From Holacanthus passer (Eukaryota; Chordata; Actinopteri; Pomacanthidae), in assembly GCA_025331565.1 (NCBI GenBank), contig JAFREQ010000011.1, positions 9,382,001-9,446,000 on the forward strand: a stretch of 64,000 nucleotides of DNA, read 5' to 3'. The notes beneath the pieces were generated by a model that saw only the letters and a program-made list of their open reading frames with translations, did not search any database and had not been told where the DNA came from. Every line of letters starts with the position of its first letter. Within the stretch, counting starts at the first letter, position 1. The position numbers and the translations under genes are program-made. This document shows positions 24,608-35,734 of this stretch, in pieces.

Positions 24608-26651
24608 ATGAGGGAATACGGCTGGAACAGTTTCAAGGATTTAATTTTCAGAAATCCTGCTGTTGTTCATCAGGTAGGATTGCAAACCAGATTTTCACTC
24701 TATAGTTTACTATACAATAGCTGGATTGAAAGACTGAGGGATTGGCCGTTTGCCTGCGTGTCTCATAAAAAAAAAAAAAAAAGATCCAATATAAATCTAC
24801 ATAGGGACACAAAACAAATTGTTTGCTTTGTTATGTAATTTAGAAATAAATCTTGTTTTCTGTTTTTAGTTATAATAGATTTATAAAAGTTTTTTTTGCT
24901 GCTGAAGCTGGAAGGTGAAACAAGATCTGACTTAAATATGTAATGGCTCCTTTTAAGAGGCCACATAAGTAAAAATGTCTTGAAGTGCTGATGGAGCCAG
25001 CATCATTTTTCCTCCTTAGGGACTGAACTTTACTTTCAGAAATCACTATAATCCAATCTTAACCTGGTGCAAGAGTTGATTAAAAATGACAGAGTAACCA
25101 ATTTTTATAGATGATGTCCTGTATTCCTTGTAGTAGTAAGGAGTAAAACCTCTATGACAACAGTCCAGTCAATGACAGTACTTTAGTTTTAATGATTGTA
25201 TAATTAATGTTTTTGTGGTATTTTAAATCTTGCCATTGAAGTCTGTCTGCTCCAACCAGACAGTGAAATCATCTGCAGTAGTGACAGCAGTGGTTTTCAG
25301 TGCTCGATTGAAAAACACTCCTGTGACATCTGTATATTCTCACTACTCACTGAGCAGGACTTACAAGTGGACGATGGCGATGAGAATACTGAGCGAGGGA
25401 ACTGGGCCAGCAAAACAGAGTACATCCTCTCTACCATTGGCTATGCTGTCGGACTGGGCAATATCTGGAGATTTCCGTATTTGGCCTACAAGAATGGAGG
25501 GGGTAAATATTTAGTGTCTAATCTATTAGTGTTAGAAGTCCTGTTTGATAGCAACACTCTTAATCTTCTTGTTCACCCAATCTGTCATTTTGTGCAGGTG
25601 CCTTTCTTATCCCCTACTTCGTGATGTTGGTGGTGACTGGAATTCCTCTTTTCTTCCTGGAAAGCGCCTTCGGTCAATTTTGCAGCCAAGGTCCAATTAA
25701 CATATGGAGAGCAGTGCCAATACTGCAGGGTAAGACTGCCATTCAAGTTTAGCGAAAGATCAGTCGGGTACATCTGAAGGCGAAGATGTCAAACATTGGG
25801 GATTTAATGAGGCTGTTGGTTAATGGTCAACTGGTGAGCCAAAAAGGCATCTTTTTTTATGACTTCAGATGAACTTTTGGTTGTTTGACTTTGTTATGTG
25901 AGCTGCAGTGATTAGTTTTCCTCTAGTATTCCTCTTGAGAACTGCAAAGAAATGACTGGCCAACCCTGACAGGGAGGTATCAGTGCAGCAACAATTAAGA
26001 TTAAATAGATAAAATTTTGTGTGTTTAAAAAATAACAAAATGCAAAATTCTAAAATCCACATAAAATCCACAAATTCAGTACATGCTGGCACATCTACAT
26101 CTCCGTGCCGTCTCCATTAAGTGCACACACAAGTGTACAAAGCAACAAATAACAAATAAAATGCACGTCACTGGAGTGCAGACTGCTGTGGGATAAAAAC
26201 ATGGTTACTATTAGAGGCACAATTTAGTTTTGTGGACTGTCAGTTTAACTTATACAGAGCTCATAAGGTTTTGAAAGGAGACCGCTGAGTTAATAAGAAT
26301 GCTGCTTAACAGGTTGTGAAGATAAAGACACCTGTTGGTCACAATTACACTTTTTGACATTTCCCCTTTGGACAGCTTGTTAGCAGCTTTCATGAAGTTA
26401 ATCTACACAGGGGGATAGAGTAGTAAAAGGTAAGATAAGATAATCCTGACATAAAAGAACAGCCTTGTGTGAGAATCATGTACATAGTCGCCATTCACGT
26501 ATATCAGACATTTATTCTTCTGCTATCAGTAAGCTTCCACCATCAGAGGACTGTTTTCACACAGGAGACTCTAACTTAGTTAAACTCACCTATACTGATA
26601 AAAACTCACCTAAAAAGAGTTATTATATTATCATTTTTATATTCTGAAGAT

Positions 26652-26692
<41 letters not shown>

Positions 26693-29600
26693 CTCCAGGT
26701 GTTGGCATTGCCATGGTTATGGTGACTCTGATAGTATCAGTTTACTATAACGTCATCATCGCCTACAGTCTGTACTACATGTTCGCCTCCTTCCAGTCTC
26801 CTCTGCCGTGGTCCAGCTGCTTCAGTTGGGCTGACAGCAACTGCAGTAACACACCTACAGGTGCTTTATTCATCTCACATCTGTTGTTTGGTGGAAGCTT
26901 TTTCTCCTGGAGTGAGCGTGATGAAAAATAAGGATGACAATGTCTCAATATTCTGGAGAAATTAAAGGAACATCAAACTACTTCAAGTCAATGATAAATA
27001 ATCAAATAGTTCTGCATTCTGAAAATGAATACTTGCACATACTCACTATCTTTATATTTGTTTATATTTTTTTTCACTTTTCTAGTCTATTGCAACATGA
27101 GTGGTGTTGTAGTGGCCAACTGGACTCAGGAAAACAGCACCTGTCCTTCCTCCAACATGATCACAGTTCCAGTGCAGAGCCCCAGTGAGCAGTACTGGGA
27201 GTAAGAATCACACACCCATGCAAACAAGCACAAATACACACTCATGCCAATCTGTCCTGTGGCTGTATGCTCAAATGTGTGTCCTCCTCAGCCGCGTGGC
27301 TCTGCAGAGATCCAGCGGTCTGGATGAAACAGGACCAGTAGTTTGGCACTTGGCCCTCTGTCTGCTGCTGAGCTCCATGCTTGTTGCTGCAGCGCTCATC
27401 AGAGGCATCAAGTCATCAGGCAAAGTGAGTCAACATCCACCTCATACAAAGTCCTTGTCCACAGTGCAACTACAGGGCTGATGCATATTTCAAGCCCACT
27501 GCAATAATCAGCAGCCAAATGTCCTGTCATTTTTGTCTGAAGGGTTTCTTGCAATGCAAAGCTCTGTGAGACTGTAGTTAGGCACAGCAGTGATTTGAGC
27601 TCTGAACATCAGCATGCTAACATGTGCCCGGTTAGCTGTTTCTCCCTTTTTGTGTTGAACAATTCATTGAAATGTTGTCAAAATGCAAGTGCAATGTCCA
27701 AATCACAGGAGCTAGTTTTTTGATAAAAATAAAATGTGTCACAACATATCATTATAAATGAAATATTGTGCAGAGATGCCCCTTGGATTTTGTCTCGGCA
27801 GGTTGTGTATTTCACAGCTACATTTCCTTATGTGGTGATTCTGATCCTGCTGATCAGAGGTGTGACACTAGAGGGAGCTAGAGATGGAATAGAGTTCTAC
27901 ATTGGTTCCCAATCAAATCTGACTAAACTGACAGAAGCACAGGTAAGAACCCAACTATCCCTGTTTACCTAAATACCTAAATAAAAAAAAAGTCTTTTGA
28001 TTTAAAAATGCATGTGGTTTTTTTTAGGTGTGGAAAGATGCAGCGACTCAGACCTTCTACTCTCTCTCCATTGGCTGGGGTGGAGTCATGACTCTTGCTT
28101 CCTATAACAACTTCCACAACAATGTGTTCAAGGACTCATTTGTTGTAACACTCACTAATGCTGGTATGAGCACAGCTTCTGCAACAGCGTTATTCAAAGC
28201 ATTAAATTTATGTTATATTTATCTCATTCATCTGTTTTGATCTCATCTTTTCCCAGGTACCAGTGTGTTGGCAGGCTTTGCCATATTTTCAATCTTGGGT
28301 CACATGGCTCACATCTACAAAATGCCTGTTGGAGAAGTGGTGAAGGAAGGTCAGACAGACACACCATGGAGACACCAGTTAATAAAAATGACTGCTGCGT
28401 GGCCTCTGATGTTTTGTTTCTTTGTCTTTGTGTAGGATTCGGCCTGGCGTTCATTGCATATCCAGATGCTCTGTCTAAGCTTCCTATTTCACCTCTCTGG
28501 TCCATTTTGTTCTTTTTCATGCTTTTGACTGTCGGTCTGGACTCTCAGTTTGCAGGAATAGGTGAGATCAGTTGCCATTTGCACTCACATCACGTTCAGA
28601 TTCAGATTCACGCATCCTGAAAACGCTGTTCTTGTCATTAGAGGTAGTCACCACCAGCCTCCTCGATGCCTTCCCGAAAATCTTCAAATCCAAACGTGCT
28701 TTATTGACTATAACGATATCCTCCATTCTCTACCTCCTGGGCCTGCCATGTGTCACAAGGGTATGTCTGCCTTCAAATGACCTCATGTTACTACTGTCTG
28801 AAAAGGTCTAGTGAACTTACTTAGCTCATGTGTCTATGTGTGTGTGTGTGTCTGGGATAGGCAGGAATATACTGGGTGACTCTAATCGACCAGTTTGTTG
28901 CCAGCTGGGTGCTGTTGTTTTTGGCCCTCTTGGAAATCATCGGCGTCTGCTACATATATGGTAAATATGATCATTGCAGATAAGTGCATACAGTGGTGAC
29001 AGAGAGCTTTAAATTCAAGCTGTGTACATGTATGTGTTTTCTCATGTTTCCAGGAGGGAACCGTTTTATTAAAGACATTGAGATGATGCTTGGAAATAAG
29101 AGTTTCATTTTCTGGCTGTGGTGGAGAGCATGTTGGTTCTTCATCAGCCCCTGCATCATTGTGGTGAGTATAACATCACACAATGGCCCTGAAGCAAAAG
29201 ACTCACACTGTATTAGTATTTAGCAACATCTGCTTTTACTTGTACATGCATATCTTGATGATCACCATCACAGGACTTTAACCAAGTAATGGCACTGCCT
29301 CAAAAGCGACATAAAGAAATGGACAAAAAGTGGCTGGTTATCTTGTATTTTAAGATCCAAAATTGAATTACTGTGAATTAAACTTCATGTTTGTGTGTAA
29401 AGTCGAGAAAAAGTTAGAGAAAAATCAAGTTAGTTGACATTGAGCTGGGATTTCTTTGTCAAAAGAAAATCTAGGATTGGTTAAAGTAGGTGAAACAAAA
29501 CAGAATTCAAAGCAATTCAAGCAAATGAAAAAAAGTCAATAGATAAAACTGACCCACATCCAAATTGAGTTCTACAAATTCAGATTCAGCCTTTTCATCG

Positions 29601-30136
29601 TCACGTCTGTTCACATGATTTTTGATGAATGAAATCGGCCGACTTTCTTGTCTAGGTGATCCTGGCCTGGTCTCTGATGACCTTTACGCCACCCTCCTAT
29701 GGAGCAGTCCAGTTCCCAGACTGGGGCTTGGCTCTGGGCTGGTGCATGACTGTGTTCATCCTCCTCTGGATCCCTGCCACTGCTGTGTATAAGCTGATAA
29801 GAGCAGAGGGAAGGCCCTCGAAGGTGTGTGTGTGTGTGTGTGTGTGTGGTGATAGTTGACAAAATATGGTGGTTCAAAACACCACCCTCGTCTTTCTGAA
29901 CATTTTTTCAAACCATTACATATTGCACCACTGCAGATTTTTCCCATGAATAAATGCTATCTATCTCAAACTCTCCACAGCGTCTGAAGTCCTTGTGCTC
30001 TCCAGCTAAAGAGTGGCATCCCTACCTGGACGTCCACCGAGGAGAACGCTACTCAGAAGAACACTGCCGCCACAGGATGAGACATAAACATGAGCCACAA
30101 GGAAATGTTAATGTAATCTCGAGCTCATGGCTCTGA
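24608..30136 (+). CDS. slc6a14: SLC6A14-like neutral and cationic amino-acid transporter, copy 1
   Basis: Plasma-membrane Na+/Cl- dependent symporter of the SLC6 family; human SLC6A14 (ATB0,+) imports neutral and cationic amino acids. Exons: 24608-24673, 25358-25502, 25598-25729, 26699-26860, 27086-27200, 27292-27424, 27802-27942, 28028-28163, 28257-28349, 28436-28561, 28642-28760, 28861-28960, 29054-29163, 29656-29823 and 29981-30136. The frame is open throughout: 633 aa versus 642 in human. The 22-codon first exon (MREYGWNSFKD...) ends ATCAG|GTAGG, as in copy 2. TM1 has the SLC6 signature GYAVGLGNIWRFPYL. The large extracellular loop has NMS, NWT and NST glycosylation sites. TM6 reads SIGWGG, close to human SVAWGG. 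The C-terminus keeps the motif DVHRGERYSEE (human EQHRGERYKD). The acceptor of exon 4 has a (CT)18 tract, and intron 14 begins with (GT)n. Family confidence is very high; a lineage-specific SLC6A14 duplicate is the simplest reading. Confidence 0.94.
26653..26688 (+). repeat. (CT)18 microsatellite acting as polypyrimidine tract
   Basis: Perfect CT run ending nine bases before the AG acceptor of exon 4 (exon starts 26699) of SLC6A14-like copy 1. It occupies the place of the splice polypyrimidine tract. Confidence 0.9.
29824..29848 (+). repeat. (GT)n run beginning at a splice donor
   Basis: The intron after exon 14 of SLC6A14-like copy 1 begins AAG|GTGTGTGTG; the microsatellite itself supplies the donor GT. 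Confidence 0.88.
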
Positions 30137-30793
30137 TGTGTGTTTTTTGTGTTTACTTGTTGTTTTCTTTCCTTTAGTGAAGCAGTGTGATCTGTGAATA
30201 TCTTGCACTGAGAGTTTAGGTTGCATTAAATGACTTTTGACCTCCAGGAGAGTGACTCAAATACAAACGCACAGCAGATTATCAATATCGTATGTCTCGT
30301 GTTAAAACACTAAATGTCCCACCTGTCAAATGTCAAGTCCAACATTCACTTTTGTTTTAGTTGTTAGTTAGAGTTAGTTAGTTGCGCAGGGAAAAATATC
30401 TGGGTCTCTTTGACTCTCTTCACCAGCCACGCTTTCGTCTGCAACCAGCTTGTGTGAGGTCATGTGTTCACAGTAAACGGGACAGAGCCACTTAGGACTC
30501 GGACCACACAGACCAATGACCAAAAACAACGAATTGAAAGTGGCTGAAAGCTGCTTAGATCTATGATAGCAAGGCTTTCATGTTGAAGGAAATCATATGA
30601 ATCAATGTATATATCAAATTCGGCTTAATGAGGCTTCAGAATCAGGTTGTGTTTCTTGCGATATCTTGTCAATGATCCATGTCTTATCATCCAAAATGTT
30701 TAATCTTTTATCAGTAGTGAGTGTTTCTGTGTCAATAATCATGCTTGTCTTTCCTGTCAGTTCACTACTGTACATCCTCTGCTCCTATTCCAC

Positions 30794-30799
30794 AATAAA
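30794..30799 (+). terminator. Candidate polyadenylation signal, SLC6A14-like copy 1
   Basis: AATAAA 0.66 kb after the stop codon. It is the first canonical hexamer I noticed downstream. Confidence 0.4.
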
Positions 30800-31494
30800 T
30801 AACTATAATTCACTCTTCATCTGTGGTATGTGATGAAATTATTTAGACTAGCATGTAATGTGGCAAACAAAAACATCAGCTGCTTTAAATGCCATATTTA
30901 GATAGATAAGTATTGATGAACGTGTTAAAGCTGATCTCACATGGGCTCCAGTTCTGTCCTGAACCCTTTAAGCTCATCTCATTATCTAGATAAATGTTGC
31001 AAATCTAGTGTCATGTCTGTGTGTTAGCAATTCTTCTTCTTTTTTGATTTGCATTGCATTATAAGGACAAGTGTTTCTAATATTTTGTACATTATATTTA
31101 TATCAAAGAGGATACATATTATTTATAACAAGTTCATAGCTTCATGTGGAAGCCTGTGATGTTGTCATATCCAACCCAGATGTTCCAGCTGTTGCAAATG
31201 TGGTTGTCTCCTTGCTTCAGGAAACTGGTATGAGTGGAGGGAGTTAAAAGATTTAGGAAATGCCAGGCCAATCTGATAGGTGAGGGTCAAGAAGGATGTA
31301 AAACTCTGTATCTTGATCTACTATGTGTCAGTGCCTGGCATGTTATATCATTTGTTGTTCTATCATAAAATAAGCCTTTACAAAGCAGTGGGAAAGTATA
31401 CAACAAAAAATGGCAACTATAACTTACCTTATGAAAGGATTGAACCTAAGATGGACCCCTGCAGGACACCATATTAGGTCACTTGTGACTTTTG

Positions 31495-31690
31495 TAATGA
31501 TGAAGATTCAAGAAGATTCGAGAAGTTTTTATCGTCGTATGTAAAGTAAGAAACACAGCGGTTACACCATACAATGAAATTCTTGTTTTGTCCGTTTCCT
31601 TCATGACAGTACAAAAATAGAAAGAATATAGGTAAGAAAATATAAGGAAACATAAGGAACAAGGAAAAGTTTAAGATGCATAAAATAAAC
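31495..31690. repeat. Short interspersed repeat
   Basis: 'gaagattcgagaagtttttat' followed by 'acagcggttacaccatacaat' and 'gaaattcttgttttgtccgtt' resembles a common fish dispersed repeat recalled from other teleost genomes. Not verified by search. Confidence 0.45.
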
Positions 31691-32420
31691 ATTATAAATA
31701 CTAAATAGTGTCAGCGTCGGGGTCAGCCACAGTGGGTGCCATGATTAGATTAGATCAGATCAACTCCCTCATCACTGAAGTATTTACAATACAGGAACAT
31801 GACCAGATTATGGCAGTATTAGAAATGTAAGCCCCTTGTTGGTGTTCTCAGGCAAGAGAGCCAAAACCGCTCACTTTTATTTGTGATTAGGTATAAGATT
31901 TTTATTTTAACAGTTTATTGGTCGTATTTTCACCTCGGCTGCGACATCTTAACTCATCTTAACACATAAGACCACAACGGGATTGAGTCTTAGAGTTTAT
32001 TGTGTCATCCTTGTCATTTTGTAGTTGTATCATTTACTGTCATGTCTTCATTTTCACAATGTCAAGTTAACTAAACCAAACAAACAAACAAAAAATGCAA
32101 CATTATTTACTGCTGCAGAGGGAGCGGTATCAGTATTAGTTCCAGCAAAAGCTGTAAAACTAGATAAACCCTCAGGGTGTGTTTGAGTGAGAGACATTTG
32201 TTATTTGGTATTTATTAATGTGGCACTTTAAATTTACAAAGGATCTTCTTAGTATGTGTGCACAGTGAACTAGTATGTCATGAAGCCTCAGGGCTCATAT
32301 TAACTGTCAAAGTAAATGACTGTGTCTGCATGTGTGTGACTGTGCCCATAATAAAAGCTGAGGTGCTGTATTGAGCTGTTGATACATGGCTTGTGCACGA
32401 GTGTTACATGCATGTCTGTG

Positions 32421-32544
32421 TGTGACTGGTTACGTCATCTGTCATGTTTGCGGTCACATCATGCCTCTGTTATTAGAGCTGTCTGCAGTGATTATGCAGC
32501 CGTGTGACGTCACTGAACAAAGTGACATCTGCAGCTGATCTCAG
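32421..32544 (+). promoter_or_regulatory. Duplicated upstream module, copy 2, with CRE palindrome
   Basis: Aligns with 21942-22064 upstream of SLC6A14-like copy 1. It includes the perfect cAMP-response palindrome TGACGTCA at 32506-32513, in the context GTGTGACGTCACTGAACAAA. The matching site in copy 1 reads GATGTCACCGACCAAAA, so the palindrome is not intact there. Confidence 0.4.
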
Positions 32545-33585
32545 TCTTTTAATCAGACAGACTTACAGCGTCTCACAAGTTACTGCAGTGGTAGTTATAC
32601 ATACAAACAATCACACACAACAAGACCTTCACTGGTTTGTTCAGATATGAATTTATCTACTTCATTTTGAAAATAAAATGGCATTTTTTGATAAAAATAA
32701 AACCTAGAATCACTTTTGGGTTTGTTAGTCTTTTCTTCGGTTTGTTGTAAAAAGTGGAAAAACAAACTCTGGCTTACATTAACTGAAAGTTGATGTGGAA
32801 AACTTTTTTTTCTCCATACAACTATTATTATAAACATAAGTACTTATTTCCTGAAAACATTCACTAATTGATGCAGTGTTTCAATGCTTTATCTTTTCAA
32901 AAAATTATTTATTTATTCAATATATAAATATATAACAAACCCACAGATCATGTGCACAAACTTTTGTCTGTTGTCAATGATGAGGCATTAAGAAAAGTAA
33001 ATGTTGCAATACCATGATGCAAAAATAGTTCATTACAAAAGTACAAAAATATAAATAAATCACACTCCAAACAAATGTGTTCATTATGTAGAATGCCACC
33101 TTTTACAGTATTGTAACGTGTATACTCATACTATATTGTGTAGTTAAGCAGATTTTGATTCAGAATTATAAATGCAATTTGTAATTTGAAAAGACCGACT
33201 CCCTGAAATCACACTTACATTATTGGTCAGCAATCGAATCCAAACGTGAAAACTCAAGTCAAAGCTACAAAAACTTCACAGAGACTAATGTTTGAACACA
33301 CTCACATCTGCACAAACTACAAAATGAGCAGCCATTCATGGGCCCTCTCTCCTTTTCTAATGTAATATAACTGGTGCAATTTGTTATTCACTCAATCAAT
33401 TATTTTTTGCCGCAGTTTGTTTTTTGGTCTCTTCATTGTGATGTTGTTGTGTCAGTGAGGGAAGCCATCACATTTGTTTGTCACCACTCATTGTGTCTTG
33501 TTTACTAAACCTCTCAGTGTGTGTGAACAACATTACAGCCCAGCATTTGACTAAGCTGAAGGGCTCATTGTACTGAGCACATGGC

Positions 33586-33623
33586 TGTGTGTGTGTGTGT
33601 GTGTGTGTGTGTCTGTGTGTGTG
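33586..33623. repeat. (TG)n microsatellite, interrupted
   Basis: TG run broken once by CTG. Confidence 0.88.
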
Positions 33624-33896
33624 GTCATGGCTGTAATTAGCTGTAATTATCGCAGATTTGACAGTATGTGACTGTCACTCGTCGCCATATGATCACATCA
33701 GCAGAAAATATTGTCCGTACAGCAGCTCTTCCTGAAGGAAAAACATATTATTTCTTTACATATTGGATATGATGTGAGTAAAATGAATACATGAGGATGT
33801 CTCCTATACAAAGGTAGATAGAGGTGGAGTGGGAAACAATGCCATCCAAAGCTGTGTGGGCTTTTCCCAAAGTCTATCATTCATTCAGCTTTCACC

Positions 33897-34310
33897 CAGT
33901 GGCGGAATATTACAAAGTATATTTACTTAAGTAATGCTGTTAAGTATTATTTTACAGACACAGAGGGAAATATTGTATTTTTTTTACATTACTACATTTA
34001 TCTGACAGATATGGTTACTAATAATTTTTCAGTTCAACATTTTATAAGTAAAAGATATGATCCATTTATAGTAACTACGTATTCTCATATATTATTATTA
34101 AATATACGTGAACTATAACTATTCTCAGCTCTAACATAGATCAATAAAACAGTGATAGTCCTACAATATATATGTGTGATAAATAAACCACTGTGAATTG
34201 AGCCATTTTGCATAGACTGAAAATAGTTTGTTTGTTTGTTTTTTGTTTTTTTTACTGTGGTACTGTTACTTTTGGTACTTCAGTGAAACACCTCAGTGCT
34301 TCTTCCACTA
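33897..34310. mobile_element. Non-autonomous DNA element (MITE) of a common percomorph family
   Basis: Left end CAGTGGCGGAATATTACAAA; right end GTGCTTCTTCCACTA. Internal phrases 'tttacttaagtaatgctg', 'agggaaatattgta', 'acatttatctgacag' and 'acttttggtacttcag' match a family remembered as starting CAGTGGTGGAA and ending TTCCACCACTG. No coding capacity. A related fragment lies at 35038-35100. Confidence 0.65.
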
Positions 34311-34633
34311 GGCAAGGCAGAAAACCTAAATAAGAAACCGCTAGCAGTTTATCAAAAGCCTCACAGTCACTGACATTTGAAACAGGCTTATTAACATTTA
34401 ATTGATTTTAACAAATGACTTTTGTTACATTTGCTGTTATAAGAGGTGAACTGTTAAAATAACAGCTGAGGCAGGACTTGAGACTTTGAATAGACAAACA
34501 GACTTGTGTAATCAGGTTCACCTCAGGATGAAAACCTGTCTGTCTGATAGTGATCACTGGGAGAAATCCAGTTTGGTTTGTGTGGCTTTTTTGGAGCCAT
34601 TTAGGTTTCTCCTGCAGAACATCAGAAGTAGAA

Positions 34634-35694
34634 ATGTGGAAAAATTGCTGGAATGATTTCAAGGATCCTGCTATTGTTGCTGATCAGGTAGGACTGCAGA
34701 CATCTGTAACTGAATGACTAACTGTATCATAGATGGAATATATATGCTACAAACAGTGTATCTTTTATGTTAAAAATGACATTTTTTATCACAATGTTAA
34801 AAATTCTTCACATCGTTAAAAGAGGTGATAATTTTCTCAGATGGTTATATTTACAACAAATAACAACAAAATCAGATAAAGTGAAGCTTAGCGAATATAC
34901 AACAGTGTTCTGCTATTTATAACCCATGGAGCATATCACCAAAATTAATATGACAACATTGGGATAGAATAGGATAGATAGACCAACAGTGAATTTCCCT
35001 GCAATTACATTGAACTGTGAATATCTTTTTGATGCATAACCTAGGAAGTATGTAGATCCTTTAAGCCTACTTAAATAAAAGTACTAATATCACACTGTTA
35101 AAGTAATTATAATGAAGAAAAAAACAGTGGATCAATCAGTCAGTCAGTGGATTGATTCTTATATTGCACATATTATTTATTGTTAATTTATTTAATGATT
35201 TTTTTTTTTTTTTAACTCTGCTTTGAGCAGGACTCTCATGTGGAGGATGGTGATGAGAATCCCGAGCGTGGAAACTGGACCAACAAGACAGAGTACATGC
35301 TCTCCTTGATTGGCTATGCTGTCGGCCTGGGGAACATCTGGAGATTTCCATATCTCGCCTACAGGAATGGAGGAGGTATATATTTAGCACAAGTGTTTCG
35401 AAAATCACTTATGATAACACTGTTGTAAGTATATTATGAACATCATGAAAACATGCTTTTATCCCTGTGAGCAGGTGCCTTTCTCATTCCCTTTTTCCTG
35501 ATGTTGGTTTTGTGTGGAATTCCTCTTTTCTTCCTGGAAAACGCCATCAGTCAGTTTTGCAGCCAAGGTCCCATCAACGTGTGGAGAGCAGTGCCAATAC
35601 TGCAGGGTAAACCTGAACAGTACAATCCTGTTTAACTGTTTGATCAAAATTAAAATCTAAGTGCAAGAAATATTCCTAGAACATTATAAAATTA

Positions 35695-35734
<40 letters not shown>

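Larger units (their letters stand above)
30137..34633. other. Region between the two SLC6A14-like genes
   Basis: Holds the copy 1 3' UTR, a repeat at 31495-31690, the duplicated upstream module at 32421-32544, a (TG)n run and a MITE at 33897-34310. No further exons are recognisable. Confidence 0.6.
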
